From contig NZ_JAUMKC010000015.1 of NCBI RefSeq assembly GCF_030519355.1, forward strand, positions 78,822 through 142,821: a DNA stretch of 64,000 nucleotides. Direction: 5' to 3'. A program made the position numbers and the translations under genes. The notes under the pieces are model-generated. The model was not told the DNA's origin. It was given only the letters and a program-made list of their open reading frames with translations, and made no database searches. This stretch comes from Mucilaginibacter sp. L3T2-6. Its GTDB lineage: Bacteria; Bacteroidota; Bacteroidia; Sphingobacteriales; Sphingobacteriaceae. Positions 53,411-62,260 of this stretch are shown one piece after another (position 1 is the first letter of the stretch; each line of letters begins with the position of its first letter).

Positions 53411-54292
53411 TCAATAAGGTAATTTCTTTTTCAAATTATAATTAAAACCGTCCCAATGCGCCCTTAAAAGCAGTGGTACTGTTTTTAAAAACTCGCGGAA
53501 AGATAATTTACTATAATTATAATAAAATTGATTGAGTAAGCTGCCTGTTTCGGTTCTGTTATAGTGTTTACGCCCCAGGTAAGCCCTGTTTCTAAAAAAG
53601 CAGTAAGCTTTCCAGTTTGCGGGACCGTCATACACATATTGATTTCGGTGCATAGTTGAATATAAACGATCCTTAGGATGGTAAAACACCGCTTTTGTTG
53701 TCGTTGCTATAATACCCTGGTGTCTTGTTCTTTCAAAATAGTCAACCTCATCTCCCCATATGAATAATGCCGGATTAGGATAGCCGGTTTTTTTAATAAT
53801 GTCTCTTGAAAACATAACGCCATTAAAGAAAGGCGCCCAGTTATCTATATACTCCACACTCCAGTCAATTTTTCCAGAACCGCTGGTTATTTGCCCGCAT
53901 TCAAAGGCCAGGTTTGATGGATCGTCACGGTCTAACACGATACATCCCCACACATCAACCTCCATTCTTTTTTCTGCAGCGTTTAAAAGATTCTCCAGAC
54001 AGGTTACAGCCGGGTAACCATCGTCGTCCATAACCCAAATCCAGTCATAATCGGCATCGTACGCCTCCTTGATTCCTCGGTTAAACCCACCGGCGCCACC
54101 TAAATTTTGCTGATTAAAAACTGTTAAACCATCCTGCAATGCCAGCCACTCACCGGTTCCATCCGTACTGCCATTGTTAACCACAATAATCGTCTCAGGC
54201 TTGCGCGATTGGTTTTTCAAAGCTTCTATTGTTTCTTTTAACAAGTTCAACCTGTTATATGTAACTATTAAGGCAGCTACGCGCTTTTCCAT
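53411..54292 (-). CDS. Glycosyltransferase family 2, probable galactofuranosyltransferase
   Basis: 293 residues. ALIVTYNRLNLLKETIEAL, VVNNGSTDGTGEW, QNLGGAGGFNRGIKEA and WVMDDDGYP. The NLGGAGGFNRG and DDDG blocks are common in galactofuranosyl-type GT2 enzymes. It lies 26 bp after glf on the same strand, which supports UDP-galactofuranose as donor. The call of the sugar is inference; the fold is clear. Confidence 0.88.
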   Translation of the reverse strand: MEKRVAALIVTYNRLNLLKETIEALKNQSRKPETIIVVNNGSTDGTGEWLALQDGLTVFNQQNLGGAGGFNRGIKEAYDADYDWIWVMDDDGYPAVTCLENLLNAAEKRMEVDVWGCIVLDRDDPSNLAFECGQITSGSGKIDWSVEYIDNWAPFFNGVMFSRDIIKKTGYPNPALFIWGDEVDYFERTRHQGIIATTTKAVFYHPKDRLYSTMHRNQYVYDGPANWKAYCFFRNRAYLGRKHYNRTETGSLLNQFYYNYSKLSFREFLKTVPLLLRAHWDGFNYNLKKKLPY

Positions 54293-54318
54293 TTTTGATC
54301 TATCTTAAAAATTGAAAT

Positions 54319-55431
54319 TTATTTATTGTTAACTCCGTAATTTTTAACCTGTGTAAGCGCCTCGCCTATCACGTGGTGCATATCCATATACCTATAGGTT
54401 GCTAACCGGCCGAGGAAAGTGTAATTTGTAAGTTTCTTTACATCTTCTTCATAAAGCGCCAATTTTTGCATGTCTTCGGTAAGCCGCTTCGGGTAATACG
54501 GTACATCCTCTTCTCCGGTTTCTTTGCTGTATTCTTTAAAGAAGACTGTTTTTTCATGTTGTTCCCAGGGTGTAAAGTGCTTGTGTTCATGCACCCTGGT
54601 AAAAGGAACCTGGGGATCGGAGTAGTTGATCACTGCGTTTCCCTGGTAATCACCATCAGCTTCTCCGCGTTCAAAATAAACTGTCCGATAACTTAACCGG
54701 CCGTACTTGTAATCAAAAAAAGCATCTATAGGGCCTGTATAAAATATGTGATCATATATGCTTGTCTCAAAATCCTGATCAAATTTCTTGTTCAACTGAA
54801 TTTCAATATTAGGCCGATCCATCATTCTTTCAAAAATTGCCGTATATCCGTCTCTGGGTATCCCCTGATAGGTTGATGCGTAATAATTGTCACTATAATT
54901 AAACCGGACGGGCAATCGTTTTAAAATTGATGCAGGTAACTCACTTGGTTCACAACCCCACTGTTTTTTTGTATATCCGTAAAAGAAGGCCCTGTATAGA
55001 TCGTCTCCCAAAAATTTTAATGCCTGCTCCTCGAAATTCTTAGGTTCAGCTATGCTTTTGTCGCCCAGGGTACCGATAAATTCTTTAGCCTCATTAGGGT
55101 TTAGTGTTTTTCCAAAAAACTGATTGATGGTATGCAGATTTATAGGAAGTGAGTAGATGTTGCCATTATACTCCGCCTTCACCCTGTTAACATATGGCAT
55201 CATTTCGCAGAATTGCTGAATATAATCCCATACCTCTTTGTTATCTGTGTTAAATATGTGAGGGCCATATTTATGTACCATAACGCCTGTATTCCCATCG
55301 CGTTCGGTATAGCAATTGCCGCCAATATGCGACCTCTCGTCAATTACAAGAATTTCACATGGCGTCTTGCTGAGTTGTTCGGCTACTACGGCCCCTGAAA
55401 AGCCTGCTCCTATTATCAAGAATTTTTTCAT
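54319..55431 (-). CDS. glf: UDP-galactopyranose mutase
   Basis: 370 residues, typical Glf. FAD-binding IIGAGFSGAVVAEQL at the N-terminus, HIGGNCYTERD, the active-site region RFNYSDNYYASTYQGIPRDG and the C-terminal GRLATYRYMDMHHVIGEAL are present. It interconverts UDP-Galp and UDP-Galf with reduced FAD. It is the middle gene of the minus-strand trio wzx-glf-GT2, so galactofuranose is expected in the polymer. Confidence 0.96.
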   Translation of the reverse strand: MKKFLIIGAGFSGAVVAEQLSKTPCEILVIDERSHIGGNCYTERDGNTGVMVHKYGPHIFNTDNKEVWDYIQQFCEMMPYVNRVKAEYNGNIYSLPINLHTINQFFGKTLNPNEAKEFIGTLGDKSIAEPKNFEEQALKFLGDDLYRAFFYGYTKKQWGCEPSELPASILKRLPVRFNYSDNYYASTYQGIPRDGYTAIFERMMDRPNIEIQLNKKFDQDFETSIYDHIFYTGPIDAFFDYKYGRLSYRTVYFERGEADGDYQGNAVINYSDPQVPFTRVHEHKHFTPWEQHEKTVFFKEYSKETGEEDVPYYPKRLTEDMQKLALYEEDVKKLTNYTFLGRLATYRYMDMHHVIGEALTQVKNYGVNNK

Positions 55432-55449
55432 TCTAACCTTATATGTGTG

Positions 55450-56775
55450 TTAATTTTTACTAAACCCGGGAAGCACAGACTGGACTTGTAACATGATTCT
55501 TTTGGGGTGAAAGCCCTCCGGATCAAGTAAATTGATGCCGTCTTTTAACAGTATAAAAGCCATAGCTGCGATAATAAAGCTTTCGGTAATCACCAAACTA
55601 AATGCCGAGCCCAAACCGCCGGCCCATGGTACCAATAAAAAGTTTGACGCAACACTTACTACGGCGCCACATGCCGTAATACGAAGAAAAGCTTTATCCA
55701 TTTTAAGATTCATCATCACCAAAATGCCATACACATTACTAATTACTATTATAAGGGGAGTAATGGAGAGGGTAATAAATATGGGTATGCTGGATGAGAA
55801 TTTTGCTCCGTAAAAAATACCGAGCACCCATGGTCCGAAAATGACCATACCAAAGAAACAAACTAACCCTATTATTGTAACAATTGGCAATACCTTGCGG
55901 GCCGCAGCAATGCCTTCTTCTTTACCCCTGCCAAATGCTGCGCCCACATACGGAAAAAACGAATTTGATAAAGGAAGTGTAATAACAGCCTGCGCTATCT
56001 GGATAAACCTTATAGCCGCAGTGTAGTAACCTACTTGCATATCGCCTGCTAAGCTACCAAGCAGTACTGTATTGGTGGTAGTATATAAGTTTATAACTAT
56101 TGAAGAGAAAAATACAATCCGCTCATTCTTTAAAACCGCAAGTATTTGCTTTAGTGATATTCTGATAATCCTGATGCCATACTTGTGCATAGCATAATGG
56201 AACGAATAATAACCTATAATTATTTGAGTGACACCCGCTATAAGCGGTTGATAGAGATAGTCGGATTTGTGCCTTATTACCAATAAAACCACTACTGTGA
56301 ATACTAATTTTATGATAACATCAAACACAGCTATCCGGTGCAGGTCTTGCATACCCTGGTATAGCCAGTTAGGCGTAATTACCCACGAGACAAGCACAAT
56401 GTAGCTGTATATCATTAATTTCCATTCGTCTCTAAACAACGGAAAAATGGCAAAACAACATAAAAACGCTACTAACGTAAGTAAGAATAATAAAATTTTA
56501 CTCCATAAAACTATACTGAAAAGTTCTTCGATATGTGACTTGTCATCCCTGTTTTGTGCTACCGCGCGGGTTGCAGTAAGGTCAAAGCCATAATTTACTA
56601 CCAGTATAAAGTAACTTATTATGGCACTTGCATAATTAATTACACCATATTTATCCGGACCAATAATCCTTACAATAATAGGTATGCTAATCATTGGTAA
56701 TACATAATTAGCTACCTGTACTGAAAATAAGCTGGAAATATTGTTTAAGAGGATCTTTTTGTCCTTATCAATCAT
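55450..56775 (-). CDS. Wzx-type polysaccharide repeat-unit flippase
   Basis: 441 residues with about twelve membrane helices of the PST/MATE type. The N-terminus NISSLFSVQVANYVLPMISIP and the YGVINYASAIISYF segment are typical for flippases. It moves the undecaprenyl-PP-linked repeat unit to the periplasm for the polymerase. It heads the minus-strand module, divergent from the GT4 at 56938. Confidence 0.9.
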   Translation of the reverse strand: MIDKDKKILLNNISSLFSVQVANYVLPMISIPIIVRIIGPDKYGVINYASAIISYFILVVNYGFDLTATRAVAQNRDDKSHIEELFSIVLWSKILLFLLTLVAFLCCFAIFPLFRDEWKLMIYSYIVLVSWVITPNWLYQGMQDLHRIAVFDVIIKLVFTVVVLLVIRHKSDYLYQPLIAGVTQIIIGYYSFHYAMHKYGIRIIRISLKQILAVLKNERIVFFSSIVINLYTTTNTVLLGSLAGDMQVGYYTAAIRFIQIAQAVITLPLSNSFFPYVGAAFGRGKEEGIAAARKVLPIVTIIGLVCFFGMVIFGPWVLGIFYGAKFSSSIPIFITLSITPLIIVISNVYGILVMMNLKMDKAFLRITACGAVVSVASNFLLVPWAGGLGSAFSLVITESFIIAAMAFILLKDGINLLDPEGFHPKRIMLQVQSVLPGFSKN

Positions 56776-56937
56776 TTTTTTGTATAAGCTTCATCAACTC
56801 AACTAACATTCAATCACATTGTTTTAGATCATTTAAACAGATGCGTAAAATTTAGATTCTATAAGCCTGCTGATGATATTTTGTGAACATTGCAAACATT
56901 TAAATAGTCCCTTGGTTTGCTTAAAACCGATAATAAC

Positions 56938-58128
56938 ATGAAAGTTTTAATTATTCACAACGACCTTCGGGTATACTGGCGGCGGCGACTGTTTTTTTTG
57001 AGGGATTTTCTTAAATGCAATAACATCGAACTCAACGCAGTGGAATTGTTTGGAAAAGGTTCGCCTTACAATTTCGAATCTTTTAACAAAACCGAATCAT
57101 GGTGGGATTGCCTATTTCCTAATCAAAGCAACTTCGATCTTACAAAGCATCAAATAAAAGATAAAGTATTTAATAAACTTGACGAAATCCGTCCCGACGT
57201 GGTAATTGGCGGCTCAATAGTTTTCTATTCAGGCGCCTTAGGCCTTCAATGGGCGAAAAGGAATAAAAAGAAATTCATCATGTTTGATGATGCAAAGCCC
57301 TCATGGGTAAAAAGAAACTTTATTGTTCAGGCTGTAAAAGATCTGATTACCAATCAGATCGACGCTCTTTGGCTCCCGTCTGACGAATATGACCAGGAGT
57401 ATACACGTTTATACAGCAAAAGCAAAATAAAATACCTTTATGGTTACGATTGCATAGATAATAACCTGTTTAAGGTTGAGGGAGAGAAGCGTGTGGATAA
57501 TAAAAAAATAATCACCGTGTCGCGGCTGGTTGAAAAAAAGAACGTAAAAAGTTTACTGGATGTATGGAAATATGTGGAGAATAATGACGACAGTTATTCA
57601 CTCATAGTAGTAGGCGACGGTCCCTTGTTTGGCGAATTGCAGGATCATAAAAAAAACCTGGGGTTAAAACGTGTCAGTTTCCTGGGGGTTACCGCAAATG
57701 ACCAGCTCCCCGGCATATTACATGAAGCGGATGCATTTGTATCGCCGAGCTTATATGAAAGCTGGGGACTTGTTGTTAATGAGGCCATGGCTGCTGGTTT
57801 ACCTGTATTATTAAGTACTAAAATTAATGCCGCATTTACACTTGTAAAGGAGGGAGAAAACGGTTACATGTTCGATCCTGGTGAACAAGAGATATTTCAG
57901 GAAAAGTTACTTAAATTTATTAAGTTGCCAGTATCTGTTAAAAAAGAAATGTCTTTAAAATCGCTTGAATTAATCAGCAGGATGGATTTTAACTATATGG
58001 GCGATGAATTGCTTCAAACCTTGAGTTTCTTACAAACGAGGCCATTTAAAAAACCATCATTGTTTGCGCGGCTTGTGCTTAACCGATGGTATGGAAGATA
58101 CAATACCAAAGAGTGGGATAAGGTATAA
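56938..58128 (+). CDS. Glycosyltransferase family 4
   Basis: 396 residues from the ATG at 56938; the upstream in-frame start is a TTG. GT-B fold with ITVSRLVEKKNVKSLLDVW, VVGDGPLFGELQ, VSFLGV and the E-x7-E motif ESWGLVVNEAMAAGLPVL. The N-terminal DVVIGGSIVFYSGALGLQWA segment differs from the 51153 enzyme, so they are not recent copies. Donor and acceptor unknown. It is separated from the next gene by 1.2 kb. Confidence 0.9.
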   Translation: MKVLIIHNDLRVYWRRRLFFLRDFLKCNNIELNAVELFGKGSPYNFESFNKTESWWDCLFPNQSNFDLTKHQIKDKVFNKLDEIRPDVVIGGSIVFYSGALGLQWAKRNKKKFIMFDDAKPSWVKRNFIVQAVKDLITNQIDALWLPSDEYDQEYTRLYSKSKIKYLYGYDCIDNNLFKVEGEKRVDNKKIITVSRLVEKKNVKSLLDVWKYVENNDDSYSLIVVGDGPLFGELQDHKKNLGLKRVSFLGVTANDQLPGILHEADAFVSPSLYESWGLVVNEAMAAGLPVLLSTKINAAFTLVKEGENGYMFDPGEQEIFQEKLLKFIKLPVSVKKEMSLKSLELISRMDFNYMGDELLQTLSFLQTRPFKKPSLFARLVLNRWYGRYNTKEWDKV

Positions 58129-59311
58129 CCGCCTATCGCGTTAACCAGTCATTTTCACTGTATATATCTATTTATGCTTTCCATAGATATTATTATTGTA
58201 ACCGGCGCCTTGCCTGATGCATTTGAAATCAACGATTCAATCTTTATATTCTGAGAAAACACCATGAATCTTATTCGTTTATTCGGCGAAACTAACCTGA
58301 AAACCGGGGATATGGATATGCAACTGCGTAGGTGTTCCCGGATGTCAGTAGCATAACCTGATTCCCCCGGTTACCTCTGCCTCACCGCTGCTTTCTTCGG
58401 CACACGTCCGGTAAGTCGGGCCTCTATTTTATGATATCAAGCTATTTATACAGTTGAGCTAGCCAGGTTACTAACGTTTGCCTGCTATGGCTTCACACCT
58501 CGGCGAGTGACTAGTTTAGATTCAAATTTGGGAACTGCGGGACATTATGTTTCCTGGGGTACCAAAGATAACGTTGTCGGGTATCAGATTGAAGCAATAG
58601 CTAATTGGTAAATGGCAAGATCAGCATCTGGAATGCTTCTGACAGAGCGGCGCTGTCTCTTCGCGGGAAATCGTAAAAATGCCAAAACATAAAAATGACC
58701 AGAATTGGAAAATAGTTGTCCGTTAAAATATGCACATTTATGGAATGACCATATCTGAAGTTTGAGCCTGAACCTTTATTTTTCTAAAATACATCTATCA
58801 TTCTCCTTTTAAAAAAATAGGCAAATAATTTTCTAATTAGAATGCGTAAATATTTCCTCATAGTAAAATTCAATAATTATCTCGACTTTCTATTTTATGT
58901 TTATTTTTTTATCAGACTTACTGAAAACGATCGTAATGGCGCGTATGCAAACACGTTATGATTGGTTACAAATCCACAATCAAGTAATAATCCATTTATA
59001 AGGTCTCAATTAACCCCACCAAACTTCACAAAAAATCAGATCATAATAATAATCTGATCATGCAAATACCATAAGCGTATTTGTTATGAAAATTGTGATC
59101 CTTTAATATATAACAACACAACTCGTTATCCTTTTAAGTTATTCGGCATAAAACTTGGTAAATGCTATCGCGTAACGCTTCTATGAGAAAACTGGTAATA
59201 GTCCGAATGAAACATCGGCTATTGCCGCATTATCAGATGAGGTCAGAGCAAATTTGCTACACTGAATTCAGGCTGTCAGTTAACTGGTTTGAGATATATT
59301 ATTAGACACAA
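58129..59311. other. Long intergenic region before the second A-PCP-TE gene
   Basis: 1183 bp without an open frame over about 60 codons. The left part (58150-58700) has more G+C and contains a stretch (about 58443-58614) that is open for over 50 codons without an ATG, perhaps a decayed gene. The right part is very AT-rich and holds two adjacent dyads (59035-59083). It should include the promoter of the gene at 59312. I recognise no RNA gene. Confidence 0.5.
59035..59083 (+). promoter_or_regulatory. Two adjacent dyads upstream of the second A-PCP-TE gene
   Basis: ATCAGAT and ATCTGAT (59035-59041 and 59052-59058) form a perfect 7-bp inverted repeat with a 10-nt spacer. CAAATAC and GTATTTG (59063-59069 and 59077-59083) form another with a 7-nt spacer. 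Only 4 bp separate them. They lie about 230-280 bp before the start at 59312 and could be operators. They differ from the stress dyad. Confidence 0.4.
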
Positions 59312-61927
59312 ATGAAGTTTGAAACATCTTTATGCTTTGATGAACAAAAATTAATTTTACAGCCTGCATTCGAAAACGTTGCGTTTCAGCCATTCTATCA
59401 CCTCATAGATGAATGCGCAAAAGCATTTCCTGACCATACGGCTGTAAAGTTTAATGAAAGTTATTGGTCTTACCATAGATTAGCGGCTAATTCAAACCAA
59501 TTTGCGAGATTCCTGGCAAATCTTGGTATTAAGAAAGGCGATGTTATAGCCATAGCATTGGATCGCTGTCCTGAAATGATTGTCTCCTTGCTTGCTATTC
59601 TAAAATCAGGTGCTACTTATGTTCCGCTTGATCCCTCATATCCTAAAGATCGTTTAGAATATATGATCGAGGATTCTTCAGCAAATGTGCTTATCACTTC
59701 AAAAAAATATCAAACATATTTTAATTCTGAAGCTAAGGAATTATTTATTGAAGACGCCTGGGAGCAATTTGAGCATTTTGGTAGTGACGGGTTAAATACA
59801 CTGATTGCTGGCGACGATACCGCTTATATACTTTATACTTCCGGATCTACCGGCAAGCCAAAGGGTGTTATCGTTACCCATGAAAGTCTTTCTAATTTTT
59901 TGCTCAGCATGCAAAAGGCTCCCGGTATTGGCCCACATGACCGTCTGTTAGCCATATCAACAATTTCTTTTGACATTGCCGGACTTGAATTATTCCTGCC
60001 GCTAACCGGCGGTGCAGAGATTGTTTTAGCAAGCAGCGAAACTGCAAAGGACGGCTGGTTATTGCTGGAGCTTATGAAACAGGAAAAAATAACCATTATG
60101 CAGGCAACACCATATACATGGCGGATGCTTATCGCAGCTGGATGGAACGATTTTTTGCCGGTTAGAATAATAACGGGTGGAGAGGCCCTGTCCAAGGAAC
60201 TCGCGGAAAAACTTTTACCGCTATGCAGCGAGCTATGGAATCAATATGGACCTACAGAGACAACGGTATATTCTACACAAAAACTTATAACAAGCAAAGA
60301 AGAAATCACCATTGGTAAACCCATAGATAATACCCGGGTGTATATTCTGGACGAGGCATTAAACATGCAGCCGGAAGGTATAATTGGCGAAATATTTATT
60401 GGCGGTAAAGGCGTTGCAAAAGGTTACCTGAATCGACCGGATCTTACCTCCGAGCGGTTCCTGGACGACCCATTTTCTGTTGATCCGGGAGCGAGAATGT
60501 ATCGGACAGGCGATTTGGGTCGGTTTAATGCAAACGCCGAAATTGAATGCCTTGGCAGATCGGATCAGCAGGTAAAAATAAGAGGTTTTCGCATTGAACT
60601 GGGCGAAATTGAATATGTGTTATTAAAAAATAATGGCGTGAAAGAGGCCGTGGCAGTAACGACTACCACAACCAGCGACCCTTCGATTATTGCTTACGTT
60701 GTTCCCGCTGACGGCTGCGATAAAGTCTTGCTTAAGGACGAATTAAGACAGATGTTGTCCGCCGCCCTGCCCGACTACATGGTACCTAACGACATTATTT
60801 ATATTTCATCGATACCGGTTACGCCAAACGGTAAAATTGACAGGAAAGCTTTGCCGGATCCTGCTAACGAAAACCCGGAACTTAGAAAAACGTATGTCGG
60901 GCCTGTGTCTGAAACTGAAAAACAGTTGACTGAAATATGGCAGGAGGTCATGAGAATAAAGAAGATTAGCACAAACAGCGATTTCTTCGCCTTGGGGGGA
61001 CGTTCACTCCTTGCTGTGCAGATAATGGCTCGCGTCGCCAAAATTACCGGAAAGCGCCTGCCAATTTCAACCTTGTTAAATAACCCAACTATAGCTAAAC
61101 TGGCCGCTTATCTCAACTCCTATGAAGTTACCAACGGCTGGAATTCACTGGTTGCACTAAAACCAGAAGGAACTAAACCTCCTGTTTATATCATACACGG
61201 AGAAGGGTTGAATGTATTGTATTTTAATGACCTCGCCGTAAATATGGATAAGGATCAGCCTGTTTACGGACTTCAGGCGCTTGGCCTTGGAGGCGAAGAT
61301 CCTCCGGAAGTTATGGAAGAAATAGCAGGAAATTATGTTCGCGAAATCCTGGAACAAAACCCCGAAGGACCATATTACCTGGCAGGATATTCTTTCGGCG
61401 GGTACGTAGCGATAGAGATGCGGAAGCAGCTTAAGGCGTTGGGTAAAGACGTAAAAGTTATAATATTTGACAGTGATGCAGAAAAATCTGAATTCAAAAG
61501 TCTTAGCTATCTCATACCCAGAAAAATAAAAAGAAACATCTTACGCATTATTTCCTTTACCAGACTCACAATAAAAAACCCGGGGGGAACTCTACGACAT
61601 TTGATCAAAAACATACGTTCGAAACGTGGGCTAAAACAAGACTCCAAAGAATTTTATCGCCAAATAAAGCAAATACAAACTAAACTTCGCGTTGCACTCA
61701 GAAATTATTCAATTGAGCCTTTTGACGACAAAGTTTATCTGTATAAAGCAAAAATCTGTACACACTATGTAGATGACGCCGAGTTTTATGGGTGGACAAA
61801 ATACGCTAAAAAGGGGGTGGAAATTTGTGAGGTGTCCGGCGATCATCTATCAATGCTTTTGCCCCCCAACGTAGAACAGTTTGCGGTTAAGCTGCAACAA
61901 GGAATGAATAAATTAATGATTAAATAA
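59312..61927 (+). CDS. Second single-module A-PCP-TE enzyme
   Basis: 871 residues. Adenylation domain about 20-515 (YTSGSTGKPKG, YRTGDLGR, NGKIDRKAL), carrier domain with Ser565 in LGGRSL (Arg where His or Asp is usual), thioesterase with Ser694 (GYSFGG), FDSDAE and GDHLSML. Again no condensation domain. Asp221 keeps the amino-group contact; my hand-aligned pocket is D-I-L-Q-I-G-Q-V-Y, closest to glycine-type codes but uncertain. The thioesterase closely matches that of the 43235 enzyme, while the adenylation domains differ, so the two are paralogues with separate substrates. Confidence 0.93.
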   Translation: MKFETSLCFDEQKLILQPAFENVAFQPFYHLIDECAKAFPDHTAVKFNESYWSYHRLAANSNQFARFLANLGIKKGDVIAIALDRCPEMIVSLLAILKSGATYVPLDPSYPKDRLEYMIEDSSANVLITSKKYQTYFNSEAKELFIEDAWEQFEHFGSDGLNTLIAGDDTAYILYTSGSTGKPKGVIVTHESLSNFLLSMQKAPGIGPHDRLLAISTISFDIAGLELFLPLTGGAEIVLASSETAKDGWLLLELMKQEKITIMQATPYTWRMLIAAGWNDFLPVRIITGGEALSKELAEKLLPLCSELWNQYGPTETTVYSTQKLITSKEEITIGKPIDNTRVYILDEALNMQPEGIIGEIFIGGKGVAKGYLNRPDLTSERFLDDPFSVDPGARMYRTGDLGRFNANAEIECLGRSDQQVKIRGFRIELGEIEYVLLKNNGVKEAVAVTTTTTSDPSIIAYVVPADGCDKVLLKDELRQMLSAALPDYMVPNDIIYISSIPVTPNGKIDRKALPDPANENPELRKTYVGPVSETEKQLTEIWQEVMRIKKISTNSDFFALGGRSLLAVQIMARVAKITGKRLPISTLLNNPTIAKLAAYLNSYEVTNGWNSLVALKPEGTKPPVYIIHGEGLNVLYFNDLAVNMDKDQPVYGLQALGLGGEDPPEVMEEIAGNYVREILEQNPEGPYYLAGYSFGGYVAIEMRKQLKALGKDVKVIIFDSDAEKSEFKSLSYLIPRKIKRNILRIISFTRLTIKNPGGTLRHLIKNIRSKRGLKQDSKEFYRQIKQIQTKLRVALRNYSIEPFDDKVYLYKAKICTHYVDDAEFYGWTKYAKKGVEICEVSGDHLSMLLPPNVEQFAVKLQQGMNKLMIK

Positions 61928-61944
61928 TTACAAAAAGTTACACG

Positions 61945-62172
61945 ATGAGTTGCCCCGAATATACTAATTGTTATTGCTTCAACGCGTATTGCAAAGCGTC
62001 TATTTTTAATGCCTTAACATTCTCGGGTATTAAAACGCCTGTTGCAAAGCTTTTGGCTGAAGAAACGTTGTGCCCGGTTTGCGGCGAGCCATACGTTTCC
62101 AAATATGTTCTGGAACTTAAAATTTTCGTTCACGAAACCCTTCACACTACAATTGCGGAAACTACGGTCTAA
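61945..62172 (+). CDS. Small cysteine-rich protein
   Basis: 75 residues with six cysteines: Cys3, 9, 11, 16, then Cys43 and Cys46 in a CPVCGEPY knuckle, plus His63 and His67. The C-P-x-C-G motif resembles a zinc-ribbon half. No signal peptide. I do not recognise a family. It begins 17 bp after the A-PCP-TE gene on the same strand, so it may be co-transcribed with it. A metal-binding accessory or a possible substrate peptide are guesses. Confidence 0.55.
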   Translation: MSCPEYTNCYCFNAYCKASIFNALTFSGIKTPVAKLLAEETLCPVCGEPYVSKYVLELKIFVHETLHTTIAETTV

Positions 62173-62260
62173 CGAATTTGGTTAACAAAAGCGCCCGACA
62201 TTATAAATAATGCAAACCGGCTACCAGCCGGGATAAATTCAATTAATAATATCTACCAAA

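Noticed and set aside
58443..58614. Stretch open for over 50 codons in the 58-59 kb gap, ending in EAIANW
   Set aside because: It has no start codon, no recognised family and a stop just upstream, so I do not call it a gene; it may be a relic.
43235..61927. Siderophore or multi-module peptide biosynthesis by the two A-PCP-TE enzymes
   Set aside because: There are no condensation, cyclisation or epimerisation domains, no siderophore transport genes, and the neighbours are all polysaccharide genes.
62217..62231. Six-bp hairpin with a 3-nt loop just before the GH16-like gene
   Set aside because: No T-run follows and it lies in the leader of the next gene; not enough to call a terminator or riboswitch.
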